From an uncultured Erythrobacter sp. (GTDB taxonomy: Bacteria > Pseudomonadota > Alphaproteobacteria > Sphingomonadales > Sphingomonadaceae), in contig NZ_CANMZM010000001.1 in NCBI RefSeq assembly GCF_947502395.1, positions 186,001 through 250,000 of the forward strand: a DNA stretch of 64,000 bases, written 5' to 3'. The notes beneath the pieces are model-generated. The model did no database searches and had not been told where the DNA came from. It saw only the letters and a list, made by a program, of their open reading frames with translations. The position numbers and the translations under genes are program-made. Below, piece by piece: positions 37,519-45,370 of this stretch. How positions within the stretch are numbered: the stretch's first letter is position 1; every line of letters starts with the position of its first letter.

Positions 37519-38925
37519 ATGGCAGCAGCAGGTTCGGGTGCTAGAGCTGGTCACGAGAACTGGTCATCGCGCAGCGCGTTTATTTTGGCAGCCGTGGGTT
37601 CGGCTGTGGGGCTGGGCAACATGTGGCGTTTTCCCGCAGAAGCGGGCGAGAACGGTGGTGGGGCTTTCGTCCTTTTCTACATTTTCTGTGTGCTGCTCAT
37701 CGGTTTGCCGGTGCTCTTGTCCGAGGTACTGATTGGCCGCCATGGACAGGCCAACGCGCCTGAAAGTGTTCGGCGTGTTGCGCGCGATTCCAAGGCATCG
37801 GAAGGATGGAGCGTACTCGCCTCAATGGGCGTGTTTGCCGCCTTTCTGATCCTCAGTTTCTACTGTGTCGTTGGCGGTTGGGTGATTTACTACATTGGCG
37901 TCTTTGCGAGCGACCTGTTCCAGACAGGGCTTACCGGAGGCGCATTTGAAGGACGTGCGGCTGAAGACATCGAGGGCCTGCTTCCAAGTCTGTTTGGCAA
38001 TGGTGGCCTTATGGTCGGGCTCAATCTCGGCTTCCTCGCAGTGACGATGTTTTTCGTCTCGCGCGGTGTGTCGAGCGGGATTGAATGGGTCGCGGTTTAT
38101 CTTATGCCGCTGTTCTTCCTGCTGTTCCTGGGGATCACGATTTATGGCGCCTTCACCGGTAATTTCAACGAAGCTGTTGCCTATCTCTTTACCTTCGACT
38201 TCTCGAAACTGACCGGGGAAGTGATGTTGGCGGCTGTTGGGCAGGCGTTCTTCTCGCTCTCCCTGGGTGTGGCAGGCATGATGACTTATGGTGCCTATGC
38301 CAATCGCGAGACCAATTTGGGCGAGACTTCCGGGATTATCGCAAGTGCGGATACGGGGGTTGCGCTGCTTGCCGGTCTTGCAATCTTTCCGATTGTGTTT
38401 GCCGCCGGCCTGTCTGCAAGCATCGGTCCGGGTTTGATGTTCCAGTCGCTGCCGATTGCGTTTCAGGCGATGCCGTTTGGCTCGCTTATCGGACTGGCTT
38501 TCTTCATCATGGTGTTCTTCGCGGCTCTCACCAGCTCGGTCTCACTGCTTGAGGCACCAACGGCGTGGGTGTTTGAGAAGTTTAAGCTGGCGCGTCCGGT
38601 AGCAACCATCATTGTAGGCACGGGGGCTGCGGTTCTGGGTGCGCTTTCCGGTTGGTTCTGGGGAGCGCCTGTTCCAGGGGTAGCCTCGCTTGCCTTGTTT
38701 GAGGGACAGGATCTTTTCAATGTTCTCGATGGGGTTACAGCCAAGCTGTTTATGCCCATTGGCGCAATCCTGACGTGTATCTTTGTGGGTTGGATCGCGG
38801 ATGCGCGGTTGATTGATAAAGAGAACGGCCTTGATGGCGTCCTTCATCAGACATGGCGCGCTTTGGTCCGCTATGTGTGCCCGATTGTACTGGCGGTAAT
38901 CTTGGTTGTGGGTCTGACTGGTTAA
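37519..38925 (+). CDS. Sodium:neurotransmitter-type symporter (NSS/SNF family)
   Basis: This 468-residue LeuT-fold amino-acid transporter contains the TM1 motif AFILAAVGSAVGLGNMWRFP with the Na-binding unwound region. NGGGAFVLFY and GQAFFSLSLGVAGMMTYGAY follow at TM3 and TM6, and about eleven or twelve helices are present overall. The substrate is probably an amino acid. The open frame begins at ATG 37477, but there GAGGG abuts the codon. ATG 37519, with AGAGGA 11 nt upstream, is preferred. Confidence 0.88.
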   Translation: MAAAGSGARAGHENWSSRSAFILAAVGSAVGLGNMWRFPAEAGENGGGAFVLFYIFCVLLIGLPVLLSEVLIGRHGQANAPESVRRVARDSKASEGWSVLASMGVFAAFLILSFYCVVGGWVIYYIGVFASDLFQTGLTGGAFEGRAAEDIEGLLPSLFGNGGLMVGLNLGFLAVTMFFVSRGVSSGIEWVAVYLMPLFFLLFLGITIYGAFTGNFNEAVAYLFTFDFSKLTGEVMLAAVGQAFFSLSLGVAGMMTYGAYANRETNLGETSGIIASADTGVALLAGLAIFPIVFAAGLSASIGPGLMFQSLPIAFQAMPFGSLIGLAFFIMVFFAALTSSVSLLEAPTAWVFEKFKLARPVATIIVGTGAAVLGALSGWFWGAPVPGVASLALFEGQDLFNVLDGVTAKLFMPIGAILTCIFVGWIADARLIDKENGLDGVLHQTWRALVRYVCPIVLAVILVVGLTG

Positions 38926-38934
38926 TAGGAACTA

Positions 38935-38965
38935 GGAGCGATTGCGAGTTGCAATCGCTCCTTAT
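38935..38965 (+). terminator. Rho-independent terminator after the NSS symporter gene
   Basis: A perfect 11-bp stem (GGAGCGATTGC and GCAATCGCTCC) with a GAGTT loop, followed by TTAT, lies 10 nt after the symporter stop codon. It separates this gene from the SOS unit, whose LexA box begins 6 nt later. Confidence 0.8.
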
Positions 38966-38970
38966 ATATG

Positions 38971-38985
38971 GAACATAATAGGAAC
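38971..38985. promoter_or_regulatory. LexA box (SOS operator) upstream of imuA
   Basis: GAACATAATAGGAAC matches GAAC-N7-GAAC, the reverse complement of the alphaproteobacterial LexA site GTTC-N7-GTTC. It lies 34 nt before the imuA ATG. The downstream genes (imuA, imuB) are classical SOS genes. Confidence 0.85.
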
Positions 38986-39019
38986 AAAGGGTTCACTATG
39001 AGTCTTTTGATGTGTTTCA

Positions 39020-39919
39020 ATGACCAAGCCTGCTTCTCTTTCTCGGCCCAATATGCCGCCGCTCCCGCGCCTCTCGGTCAAGGATATTGCTGCGCTATCC
39101 AAGCAACGGGAGACGCGTTGGCGTCCGGGGCTGGCCGATCAGCCGCTGCATAACGAGATTTTTGCAAGTAGCCGCGATGCCAGCGGTGTGGGGTTGGCGC
39201 TGGCTTTGGCGCGTGATGCTTTAGCGATTACGGATGGACATGAGGATGTTCTGGCTGAGGCGGAGGACCGGCGGCAGCTCCTGTGGGTGCAGGATAAACG
39301 CGCGGTGGAGATGAACGGTCGACCCTACCTTCATGCCCTGCCAGATGAATGGCGTGATCGGGTGATCTGTGTCGAAGCGCGGAGGCCTGAGGATGCGCTA
39401 TTTGCTCTGGAAGAGGGGCTTAAATGCCGGGACCTCGCCTGCGTGATCGGAGAGATTGTGGGCAATCCACGCGCACTCGATTTCACCGCATCGCGAAGGC
39501 TTAGCCTGGCGGCAGAGAAGCACGGTGTGGCCTTGTGGCTGGTGCGGTTGGAGGCTGAGGCGGACTTGTCCTCGGCACGCATGCGGTGGCGCGCGCGACC
39601 CGGTGTTTCGTCAGCTCCACGTTGGAATATGAATGGACCGGGGGAGGCTGTGTGGCAGGCGGAACTGTTCCGGGCGCGTAGCCATGCCCCGGGGAAATGG
39701 GATCTTGGCTTTGAGGACGGGGGCCAAGGGGGTGAGCACCAAGGAGAAGGGCGATTGCGGGTCCGTACTCTTCCCAAGCAACCCAAACGTCCTCTTGAGC
39801 AGTCTACAAATGTCCCTCTCTCACTCCCAAAACACCCCACCACAAGCCGGTCGCCGTATTCTGGCAATCTGGTGCGCGCGACTTTCGGTCGATCGCTGGC
39901 GGCTGTCGCTCGCCGATAG
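39020..39919 (+). CDS. imuA: ImuA, SOS mutagenesis cassette protein
   Basis: ImuA is a RecA/SulA-like accessory protein needed with ImuB and DnaE2 for damage-induced mutagenesis. Recognisable segments are RWRPGLADQPLHNEIFA at the start of the conserved region, the WVQDKRAVEMNGRPYLHAL strand and ARRPEDALFALEEGLKC. The conserved part ends near the WDLGFEDG segment at about residue 230. The rest (about 60 residues, Pro/Arg-rich) runs 110 nt into imuB and looks like readthrough. The ATG at 39020 has no clear ribosome-binding site. Confidence 0.85.
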   Translation: MTKPASLSRPNMPPLPRLSVKDIAALSKQRETRWRPGLADQPLHNEIFASSRDASGVGLALALARDALAITDGHEDVLAEAEDRRQLLWVQDKRAVEMNGRPYLHALPDEWRDRVICVEARRPEDALFALEEGLKCRDLACVIGEIVGNPRALDFTASRRLSLAAEKHGVALWLVRLEAEADLSSARMRWRARPGVSSAPRWNMNGPGEAVWQAELFRARSHAPGKWDLGFEDGGQGGEHQGEGRLRVRTLPKQPKRPLEQSTNVPLSLPKHPTTSRSPYSGNLVRATFGRSLAAVARR

Positions 39920-41444
39920 TGAGGAGAGAGCAGAGGGGGTAGAGGAACCGCCTACCGTCCTGATCACAGAAACCGCTCACGGCCCGCGTATCGATGCGGT
40001 GAATGAGGCTGGGCACGTTGCAGGTGCGCGTTCAGGCATGATGCTCGCTGATGCGCGGGCGCTCTACCCGCAGTTGCAGACCGCTCCGTCTTACCCAGCG
40101 GGTGATCTTGCCTTCCTAGAGAAACTGGCTGTGTGGGCCCAGCGCTGGGGGCCATGGAGCGCGCTTGATCCGCCCGATGGGGTGCTGGTGGATGTAACAG
40201 CGGTCGCGCACCTCTTCGGCGGTGAACGGAGGCTCTTTGCCGATGTGGAGCGCGCCTTTGCTAAGCGCCACCTGGCAGTGCGCGCGAGCATTGCTCCCAC
40301 GGCAGGTGCGGCCTGGGCGCTGGCTCACTATGGACCGCGTGGGTCTATCTTGAATAGCTCTTCCGATAGAGACGTCATGATGCGCCAGCTTGCCGACCTG
40401 CCCGCAGCAGCGCTGAGGCTTGATATTGACGTCCTCACCGTACTTCGCCGTCTTGGTCTTAAACGTCTCGGCGATCTTGCCGATATCACTACCGGCGCCA
40501 TCAACCGGACTGAGGCCGCTGCACGCGACGCGCTTCACCGCCGGTTCCGCGGTCGCAAGTCTCCAAGCGCAAACCCGCTGATCCGGCTTGATCAATTGCT
40601 CGGTCGCGTACCTGAGCCACTCCTCCCTGTGGTGCCGCAGCATATGCCTTTGGTGCAACGCCGCTTGATGGAACCTTTGCGTCATCGCTCGCTCCTCGAC
40701 CAAGTGTTGGAAGACTTGGCGCAGGATATGGCGCGCGAACTCGAAGCGCAGGGGCAGGGGGCAAGGCGGCTCGAGCTCGGCATGTGGAGGGTTGATGGTG
40801 AGGTGATTGTGCGCCGTCTAGAACTCGCTGCTGCCACCCGCGATCCAGCACATATCACAAGGCTATTTGCTGAAAAGTTAGACGGGATTGAGGCAGGCTT
40901 CGGGATTGAGACCGTGCGTTTGCGAGCCAACTGGGCGGAACCCTTTGCTGCAAGCCAAGGTGATGTCGAAGAGGCAGCTGAGAGACACGGCACCTCGCTT
41001 TCCGCCTGTATTGACCGGCTGAGCGTCAGGCTTGGAGCCCATGCTGTGCGCCGCCCGGTCGCCTATGCGAGCCACGTGCCCGAGCGCGCACAAAGCTGGC
41101 AGGCTCCGCTTGCTCCCATCTCCGCCCCCGACACTCTCACAAGCCGCCGCGCAAGACCGCTCAAACTGCTTGATCGACCTGAGAAAATTGCGGTGCTGTA
41201 TGCCTCTCCTGATGGCTACCCGCAGCGTTTCCGATGGCGTGCCCGTGTGCATGAAGTCGCCCGTGTCGAAGGACCTGAGCGGATTGCACCCGAATGGTGG
41301 CGTGAGCGTTCGAGTGTGCGTTTGCGCGATTATTACCGCATCGAGGATGGGAAAGGCGCGCGCTATTGGATCTATCGTTCAGGGCTCGCAGGTGATGGGC
41401 GGGGGGGCATCCCGGATTGGTTTCTCCACGGTATAGATGTATGA
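39810..41444 (+). CDS. imuB: ImuB, catalytically inactive Y-family polymerase-like protein
   Basis: ImuB links DnaE2 to the sliding clamp in SOS mutagenesis. The conserved start is RRILAIWCARLSVDRWR, soon after the ATG at 39810 (544 residues). The Y-family palm is recognisable, but the usual catalytic SIDE box is replaced by VLVDVTAVAHLFGGE, so the catalytic Glu is missing, as in other ImuB proteins. An HhH segment (VLRRLGLKRLGDLADI) follows. The start overlaps imuA by 110 nt. dnaE2 lies 3.9 kb downstream in a separate SOS unit rather than directly after imuB. Confidence 0.88.
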   Translation: MSLSHSQNTPPQAGRRILAIWCARLSVDRWRLSLADSEERAEGVEEPPTVLITETAHGPRIDAVNEAGHVAGARSGMMLADARALYPQLQTAPSYPAGDLAFLEKLAVWAQRWGPWSALDPPDGVLVDVTAVAHLFGGERRLFADVERAFAKRHLAVRASIAPTAGAAWALAHYGPRGSILNSSSDRDVMMRQLADLPAAALRLDIDVLTVLRRLGLKRLGDLADITTGAINRTEAAARDALHRRFRGRKSPSANPLIRLDQLLGRVPEPLLPVVPQHMPLVQRRLMEPLRHRSLLDQVLEDLAQDMARELEAQGQGARRLELGMWRVDGEVIVRRLELAAATRDPAHITRLFAEKLDGIEAGFGIETVRLRANWAEPFAASQGDVEEAAERHGTSLSACIDRLSVRLGAHAVRRPVAYASHVPERAQSWQAPLAPISAPDTLTSRRARPLKLLDRPEKIAVLYASPDGYPQRFRWRARVHEVARVEGPERIAPEWWRERSSVRLRDYYRIEDGKGARYWIYRSGLAGDGRGGIPDWFLHGIDV

Positions 41445-41513
41445 AAAGTCTAGGAAAGTTTCTATAAACGGCTTGGTTAGTCTTTGTTTACCACCTTCTG
41501 CTATAAAACACGC

Positions 41514-41849
41514 ATGGCTCAGGAGGATCCTTCTCGCACGTCCAACCGCCGCCCCTTGCATCTTATGATCAAGGGACGCGTGCAATCGCGCGCCATTTAT
41601 GCCGATCTGATCGACATATCGGAAGGCGGTTGTAAGCTGCGCGCAAGCTCAGGCTTCGCCAGTGTGGGTGATCGCGTCACTATGCGCCTGAACGGTATCA
41701 ACGCGCCCTTGGGCAAGGTCGTGTGGATCGAAGGCAAAGTCGCCGGCGTTGCTTTCGAGAGCCGCATGCATGTCGCTGTCTTGGATTACCTATGTGCGAG
41801 CGTGGACGAAGCCACTCAACACGAACGTCAAACCATGCACCGCATGTAA
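41514..41849 (+). CDS. PilZ-domain protein
   Basis: This 111-residue protein has the PilZ fold, which in many members binds cyclic di-GMP. The pattern NRRPLHLMIKGRVQ, then DLIDISEGGCKLRA (the D-x-S-x-x-G motif) and KVVWIEGKVAGVAF fits. Whether it binds c-di-GMP cannot be told. I chose the ATG at 41514. It lies 69 nt after imuB and may be on that transcript or separate. Confidence 0.8.
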   Translation: MAQEDPSRTSNRRPLHLMIKGRVQSRAIYADLIDISEGGCKLRASSGFASVGDRVTMRLNGINAPLGKVVWIEGKVAGVAFESRMHVAVLDYLCASVDEATQHERQTMHRM

Positions 41850-41857
41850 GCAGGCAC

Positions 41858-41890
41858 AAAAAAGGGCCGGGAAGAACGTCCGACCCTTTT
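41858..41890. terminator. Bidirectional terminator
   Basis: AAAAAAGGG and CCCTTTT arms, with further inner G/C pairing, form a stem with A-run and T-run flanks on both sides. It lies between the converging PilZ and lipoprotein genes and can end both transcripts. Confidence 0.75.
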
Positions 41891-41925
41891 CCGTTAGCAA
41901 CAAAGTTGCCGATTAGCTTGCCCAG

Positions 41926-42486
41926 TCAGCTTGCACTGTAAGGCATTGAGCTGTGGTGCAGGACGATCTTAAGGTCGCCGCTCTCGTCTTTTTCGTAGGC
42001 GAACGAGTACTCAACCTTGGTTTCGTTGCCGTCGGTGCCGGTGAAGAAATAGTTGCCCATAGCTACTGCCATGTCACCGCTATCTGAAATGACGGTACCA
42101 TTATTTTCCCAACGCACGTTGGTGTAAGGCGCAATAGCGAAACCACCATCTTCGGTGCCTTCTGTGCCCACGAAGTAGCTGAGAGCTTCTTCGGTTGTTT
42201 CACGGAATTGGTCTTCTGCAGCCAGTGTTGGCTTGAACAAAATCGTTTCTGCGCCGTAAGCATAGTGCGTCGCGATGTGCTCGGAAGCGCGTGCGCTAAA
42301 ATCGCCTCCTTCTGTAAAGGTTGAGCCGATTGCGACAATGCCTTCACCCCAGGCTTGCTGAGCAGCAGCGACTTCTTCTGCGCTAATCGGATTTGTGATG
42401 TCATCCGATGCCGCTTCTGCATTGCCGCATGCGGCCAGAGCCAATGAACCGACGCTAACAACGCCAAGATATGCAAGTTTCTTCAT
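41926..42486 (-). CDS. Lipoprotein with SnoaL/DUF4440-like domain
   Basis: This 186-residue protein has a lipoprotein signal peptide (LAYLGVVSVGSLALAACG, lipobox LAAC). The mature part, with SARASEHIATHYAYGAETILF, MAVAMGNYFFTG and a C-terminal strand LKIVLHHSSMPY, resembles an NTF2-like (DUF4440) fold. The function is unknown. It is divergent from the radical SAM SOS gene but does not carry its own SOS box on the coding side. Confidence 0.7.
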   Translation of the reverse strand: MKKLAYLGVVSVGSLALAACGNAEAASDDITNPISAEEVAAAQQAWGEGIVAIGSTFTEGGDFSARASEHIATHYAYGAETILFKPTLAAEDQFRETTEEALSYFVGTEGTEDGGFAIAPYTNVRWENNGTVISDSGDMAVAMGNYFFTGTDGNETKVEYSFAYEKDESGDLKIVLHHSSMPYSAS

Positions 42487-42671
42487 ATTTTACTCCCAAG
42501 GGCATGATGGCCCCAAATGATGAACCGTTAGGTTGATACGGGAACGGGGAGGGGCACGAAATTCCCCGGCAGGTGTAGGCCGGGTGGCCTATGTAAGATT
42601 GAGGTGTCGCCTGTGTCCTATCTTGTGTTTCCGGCGGATTGCACAATTTGCATTTGTTGAATTGCCAAAAA

Positions 42672-42686
42672 GAACATATATAGAAC
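42672..42686. promoter_or_regulatory. LexA box abutting the radical SAM gene start
   Basis: GAACATATATAGAAC is a GAAC-N7-GAAC site, like that before imuA. It ends 2 nt before the ATG at 42689. There is no room for a ribosome-binding site, so either the mRNA is leaderless or the promoter lies upstream and LexA binds at the transcript start. Confidence 0.85.
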
Positions 42687-42688
42687 AT

Positions 42689-43927
42689 ATGTCTCAAAAA
42701 TCCTTGCGCCAGAGATTGGAAATCCTCGCTGATGCGGCGAAATATGATGCGTCTTGCGCGTCTTCTGGCACGGCGAAGAAGAACTCGCTGGGCGGGAAAG
42801 GTGTAGGCTCAACCGAAGGGATGGGCATTTGTCATGCCTACGCGCCTGATGGCCGGTGCATCTCGCTGTTGAAGATATTGCTGACCAATCACTGCATCTT
42901 CGACTGCCATTATTGTATCAACCGGAAGAGCTCGAACACGCCGCGTGCGAAGTTCACGCCGCAAGAGGTCGCTGACCTCACGATCAACTTCTACAAGCGC
43001 AATTATATCGAAGGGCTGTTCCTGTCCTCAGGCATTATCAAAAACTCCAATCATACGATGGAGCAGCTGATGGAAACAGCGCGGATCCTTCGTGAAGAGT
43101 ATGATTTTCGCGGCTACATTCACTTGAAGACCATTCCCGAGGCGGACCCTGAGCTGATCGAGCAGGCGGGGATGTATGCTGATCGCGTGTCGATCAATGT
43201 GGAATTACCGACCAGAGCCGGGCTGACGAAGCTTGCGCCTGACAAGGATGAGGTGGAGATTGAGGGCGCGCTGGCTAAGACCAAATCGCGTATCATCCAG
43301 GCGAAGGATGAAAGGAAGCGTTTCCGTCACGCGCCGCGTTTTGCCCCCGCGGGTCAATCGACGCAGATGATTGTGGGCGCAGATGACGCCAATGATGCAG
43401 CGATCGTTGGCCGGGCGAGCGGCCTCTACAACCAGTTTGGCTTGCGCCGCGTCTATTACAGCGCCTTTTCGCCGATCCCTGATGCGAGCGCGGTGTTGCC
43501 TTTGAAACGCCCGCCATTGATGCGCGAACATCGCTTGTATCAATCTGATTGGCTGATCCGGTTTTATGGGTTTGCCGCCAATGATGTGGCCGATGCGACG
43601 GAAGATGATGGAAATCTCCCGCTTGATATTGATCCCAAGCTTGCTTGGGCGCTGAAGTTCCGGGGGCAGTTTCCGGTCGATGTGAATCGGGCTTCCAAGG
43701 AGCAGCTCTTGCGCGTGCCGGGGCTGGGAACGACGGCGGTGGGGCGGATTTTGAAAGCGCGGCGATATCGGCGCTTGCGGCTTGAGGATGTGGGCAGGCT
43801 TACGCAGTCCATCGCCAAAGTGCGTCCCTTTTTGGTTGCGGCTGATTGGCGGCCCACGCGGCTTACCGACCGGGCGGATTTGCGCAGCATGCTTGCGCCC
43901 AAGTCAGAACAGTTGGAGCTGTTTTGA
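42689..43927 (+). CDS. Putative DNA repair/modification radical SAM protein (TIGR03916-like)
   Basis: This 412-residue protein carries the radical SAM cluster CIFDCHYC (CxxxCxxC; Cys69, Cys73, Cys76) that binds a 4Fe-4S cluster and SAM. The N-terminal KYDASCASSG segment is typical of this family. The C-terminus has a ComEA-like helix-hairpin-helix (VDVNRASKEQLLRVPGLGTT), suggesting DNA binding. In many bacteria this protein is paired with the DUF4130/UdgX protein encoded next, here with a 1-nt overlap. Its reaction is not established. A LexA box at its start codon places it in the SOS regulon. Homologues suggest the ATG at 42689 rather than an upstream start. Confidence 0.85.
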   Translation: MSQKSLRQRLEILADAAKYDASCASSGTAKKNSLGGKGVGSTEGMGICHAYAPDGRCISLLKILLTNHCIFDCHYCINRKSSNTPRAKFTPQEVADLTINFYKRNYIEGLFLSSGIIKNSNHTMEQLMETARILREEYDFRGYIHLKTIPEADPELIEQAGMYADRVSINVELPTRAGLTKLAPDKDEVEIEGALAKTKSRIIQAKDERKRFRHAPRFAPAGQSTQMIVGADDANDAAIVGRASGLYNQFGLRRVYYSAFSPIPDASAVLPLKRPPLMREHRLYQSDWLIRFYGFAANDVADATEDDGNLPLDIDPKLAWALKFRGQFPVDVNRASKEQLLRVPGLGTTAVGRILKARRYRRLRLEDVGRLTQSIAKVRPFLVAADWRPTRLTDRADLRSMLAPKSEQLELF

Positions 43928-45369
43928 TGACAGCGCTCCAACACGTCTCCCTAGGCGCACACTACGTCGTTCACTTACCCAGGCCCGATGACTTTGCCTT
44001 CTGGCGCGAGCGTGCACGCCAATTGATCCAATGCGATGTGCCCCCAGATCGGGTGAGCTGGGCGGAGCCGGGGGGGACCGGTGATCTGTTTGCTTACGAA
44101 GGGCCATCTCGGGGTGAGAAGCGCCTGCCTGTGCCCGATACCGGTGCACCTGAAGTGCGCGCGTCCAAGCGGTTTATGCGCCTTGCCCGCAATGTTTCGG
44201 TTCACTCTGATCCAGAGCGTTTTAGCCTACTTTACCGCACGCTATGGCGGCTCCAATCGCGGCCCGGGATGATGCAAGACAGCGCCGATACAGACGTGCG
44301 CCGCATCGAAGAACTCGACAAAGAGGTTCGCCGTGATGCCCACAAAATGCACGCCTTCGTACGCTTTCGTGAAGTCGAGGATGAGGGCGGTGAGCACTAC
44401 GTCGCGTGGTTTGAGCCTGACCACCACATCGTGCGCCGCGAGGCAGGTTTTTTCATGCGCCGCTTTGCCAATATGCACTGGTCGATCCTGACGCCCAGAG
44501 GCTGCATCCATTGGGACGGCACGACCATGCGCGAGAGCCCTCCAGCACGGCGCGAAGATGCGCCAGCGGGTGATCCGGTGGAGGCACTTTGGAAGTCCTA
44601 TTACGTCTCAATCTTCAACCCGGCGCGCCTCAAGGTAGGCGCGATGCTGTCCGAAATGCCGAAGAAATATTGGAAAAACATGCCTGAGGCGGAGCTTATC
44701 CCAGATCTGATCGCCGGGGCACAGGCGAGAGAGGCGGGCATGGTTGCCGCGGGTGGGCGCAAGGTGAGGGAGGTGCCCTCAAGCTTGGAGGAAATCGAAG
44801 CTGGCATCATCGCTTGCCGAGATTGTCCGATAGCCGAATGCAGGACGCAGGCCGTTATGGGCGAGGGTGCTGTGGGTGCTTACTTGATGATCGTTGGTGA
44901 ACAGCCGGGGGATCAGGAGGATTTGGTGGGGAAACCCTTTGTGGGACCTGCTGGGCAATTGCTGGATGAGTATCTCGCTGGGGTAGGGATTGACCGGGGG
45001 GCGACCTACGTCACCAATGCGGTCAAGCACTTCAAATTTGTGGCGCGTGGGAAACGGCGTATCCACCAGACCCCTCAAGCCAAGGAAATCGATATTTGCC
45101 GCTTTTGGCTTGAGGCGGAACGCAAAGTGGTCGTCCCCCGTGTGGTATTGGCCCTTGGCGCGAGTGCTGCAAGGGCGCTGTTGGGGCGCACCGTAAGCCT
45201 TGCGAAAGAGCGCGGGCGCCCGGTGCCGTTGGACGACGGAAGCGAGCTCTGGATCACCGCGCACCCATCCTATCTCCTGCGTCTTGATGGCGAGGCGAGG
45301 GCGGCTCAAGAGGAGCTGTTTGCGCGCGATCTGGCGGCGGTGAAGGCGCGTACTGAGGTGCTTGCGTGA
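43927..45369 (+). CDS. DUF4130 (TIGR03915-like) - UdgX fusion protein
   Basis: This 480-residue protein joins two parts. Residues 1 to about 255 match the DUF4130/TIGR03915 domain found beside the radical SAM repair protein. Residues from about 275 form a uracil-DNA glycosylase domain of the UdgX type: GEQPGDQED at about 324-332, the R-loop KRRIHQTP at 376-383 with His380 in place of the usual glycosylase residue, and HPSYLLR at 446-452. Cysteines (ACRDCPIAEC) fit an Fe-S cluster. UdgX forms a covalent complex with uracil-containing DNA through this His. The gene overlaps the radical SAM gene and ends 1 nt before dnaE2. Confidence 0.88.
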   Translation: MTALQHVSLGAHYVVHLPRPDDFAFWRERARQLIQCDVPPDRVSWAEPGGTGDLFAYEGPSRGEKRLPVPDTGAPEVRASKRFMRLARNVSVHSDPERFSLLYRTLWRLQSRPGMMQDSADTDVRRIEELDKEVRRDAHKMHAFVRFREVEDEGGEHYVAWFEPDHHIVRREAGFFMRRFANMHWSILTPRGCIHWDGTTMRESPPARREDAPAGDPVEALWKSYYVSIFNPARLKVGAMLSEMPKKYWKNMPEAELIPDLIAGAQAREAGMVAAGGRKVREVPSSLEEIEAGIIACRDCPIAECRTQAVMGEGAVGAYLMIVGEQPGDQEDLVGKPFVGPAGQLLDEYLAGVGIDRGATYVTNAVKHFKFVARGKRRIHQTPQAKEIDICRFWLEAERKVVVPRVVLALGASAARALLGRTVSLAKERGRPVPLDDGSELWITAHPSYLLRLDGEARAAQEELFARDLAAVKARTEVLA

Positions 45370-45370
45370 T

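Noticed and set aside
38968..39153. 61-codon plus-strand frame overlapping the SOS box and imuA start
   Set aside because: It begins within the LexA box region and overlaps imuA in another frame, with no recognisable product.
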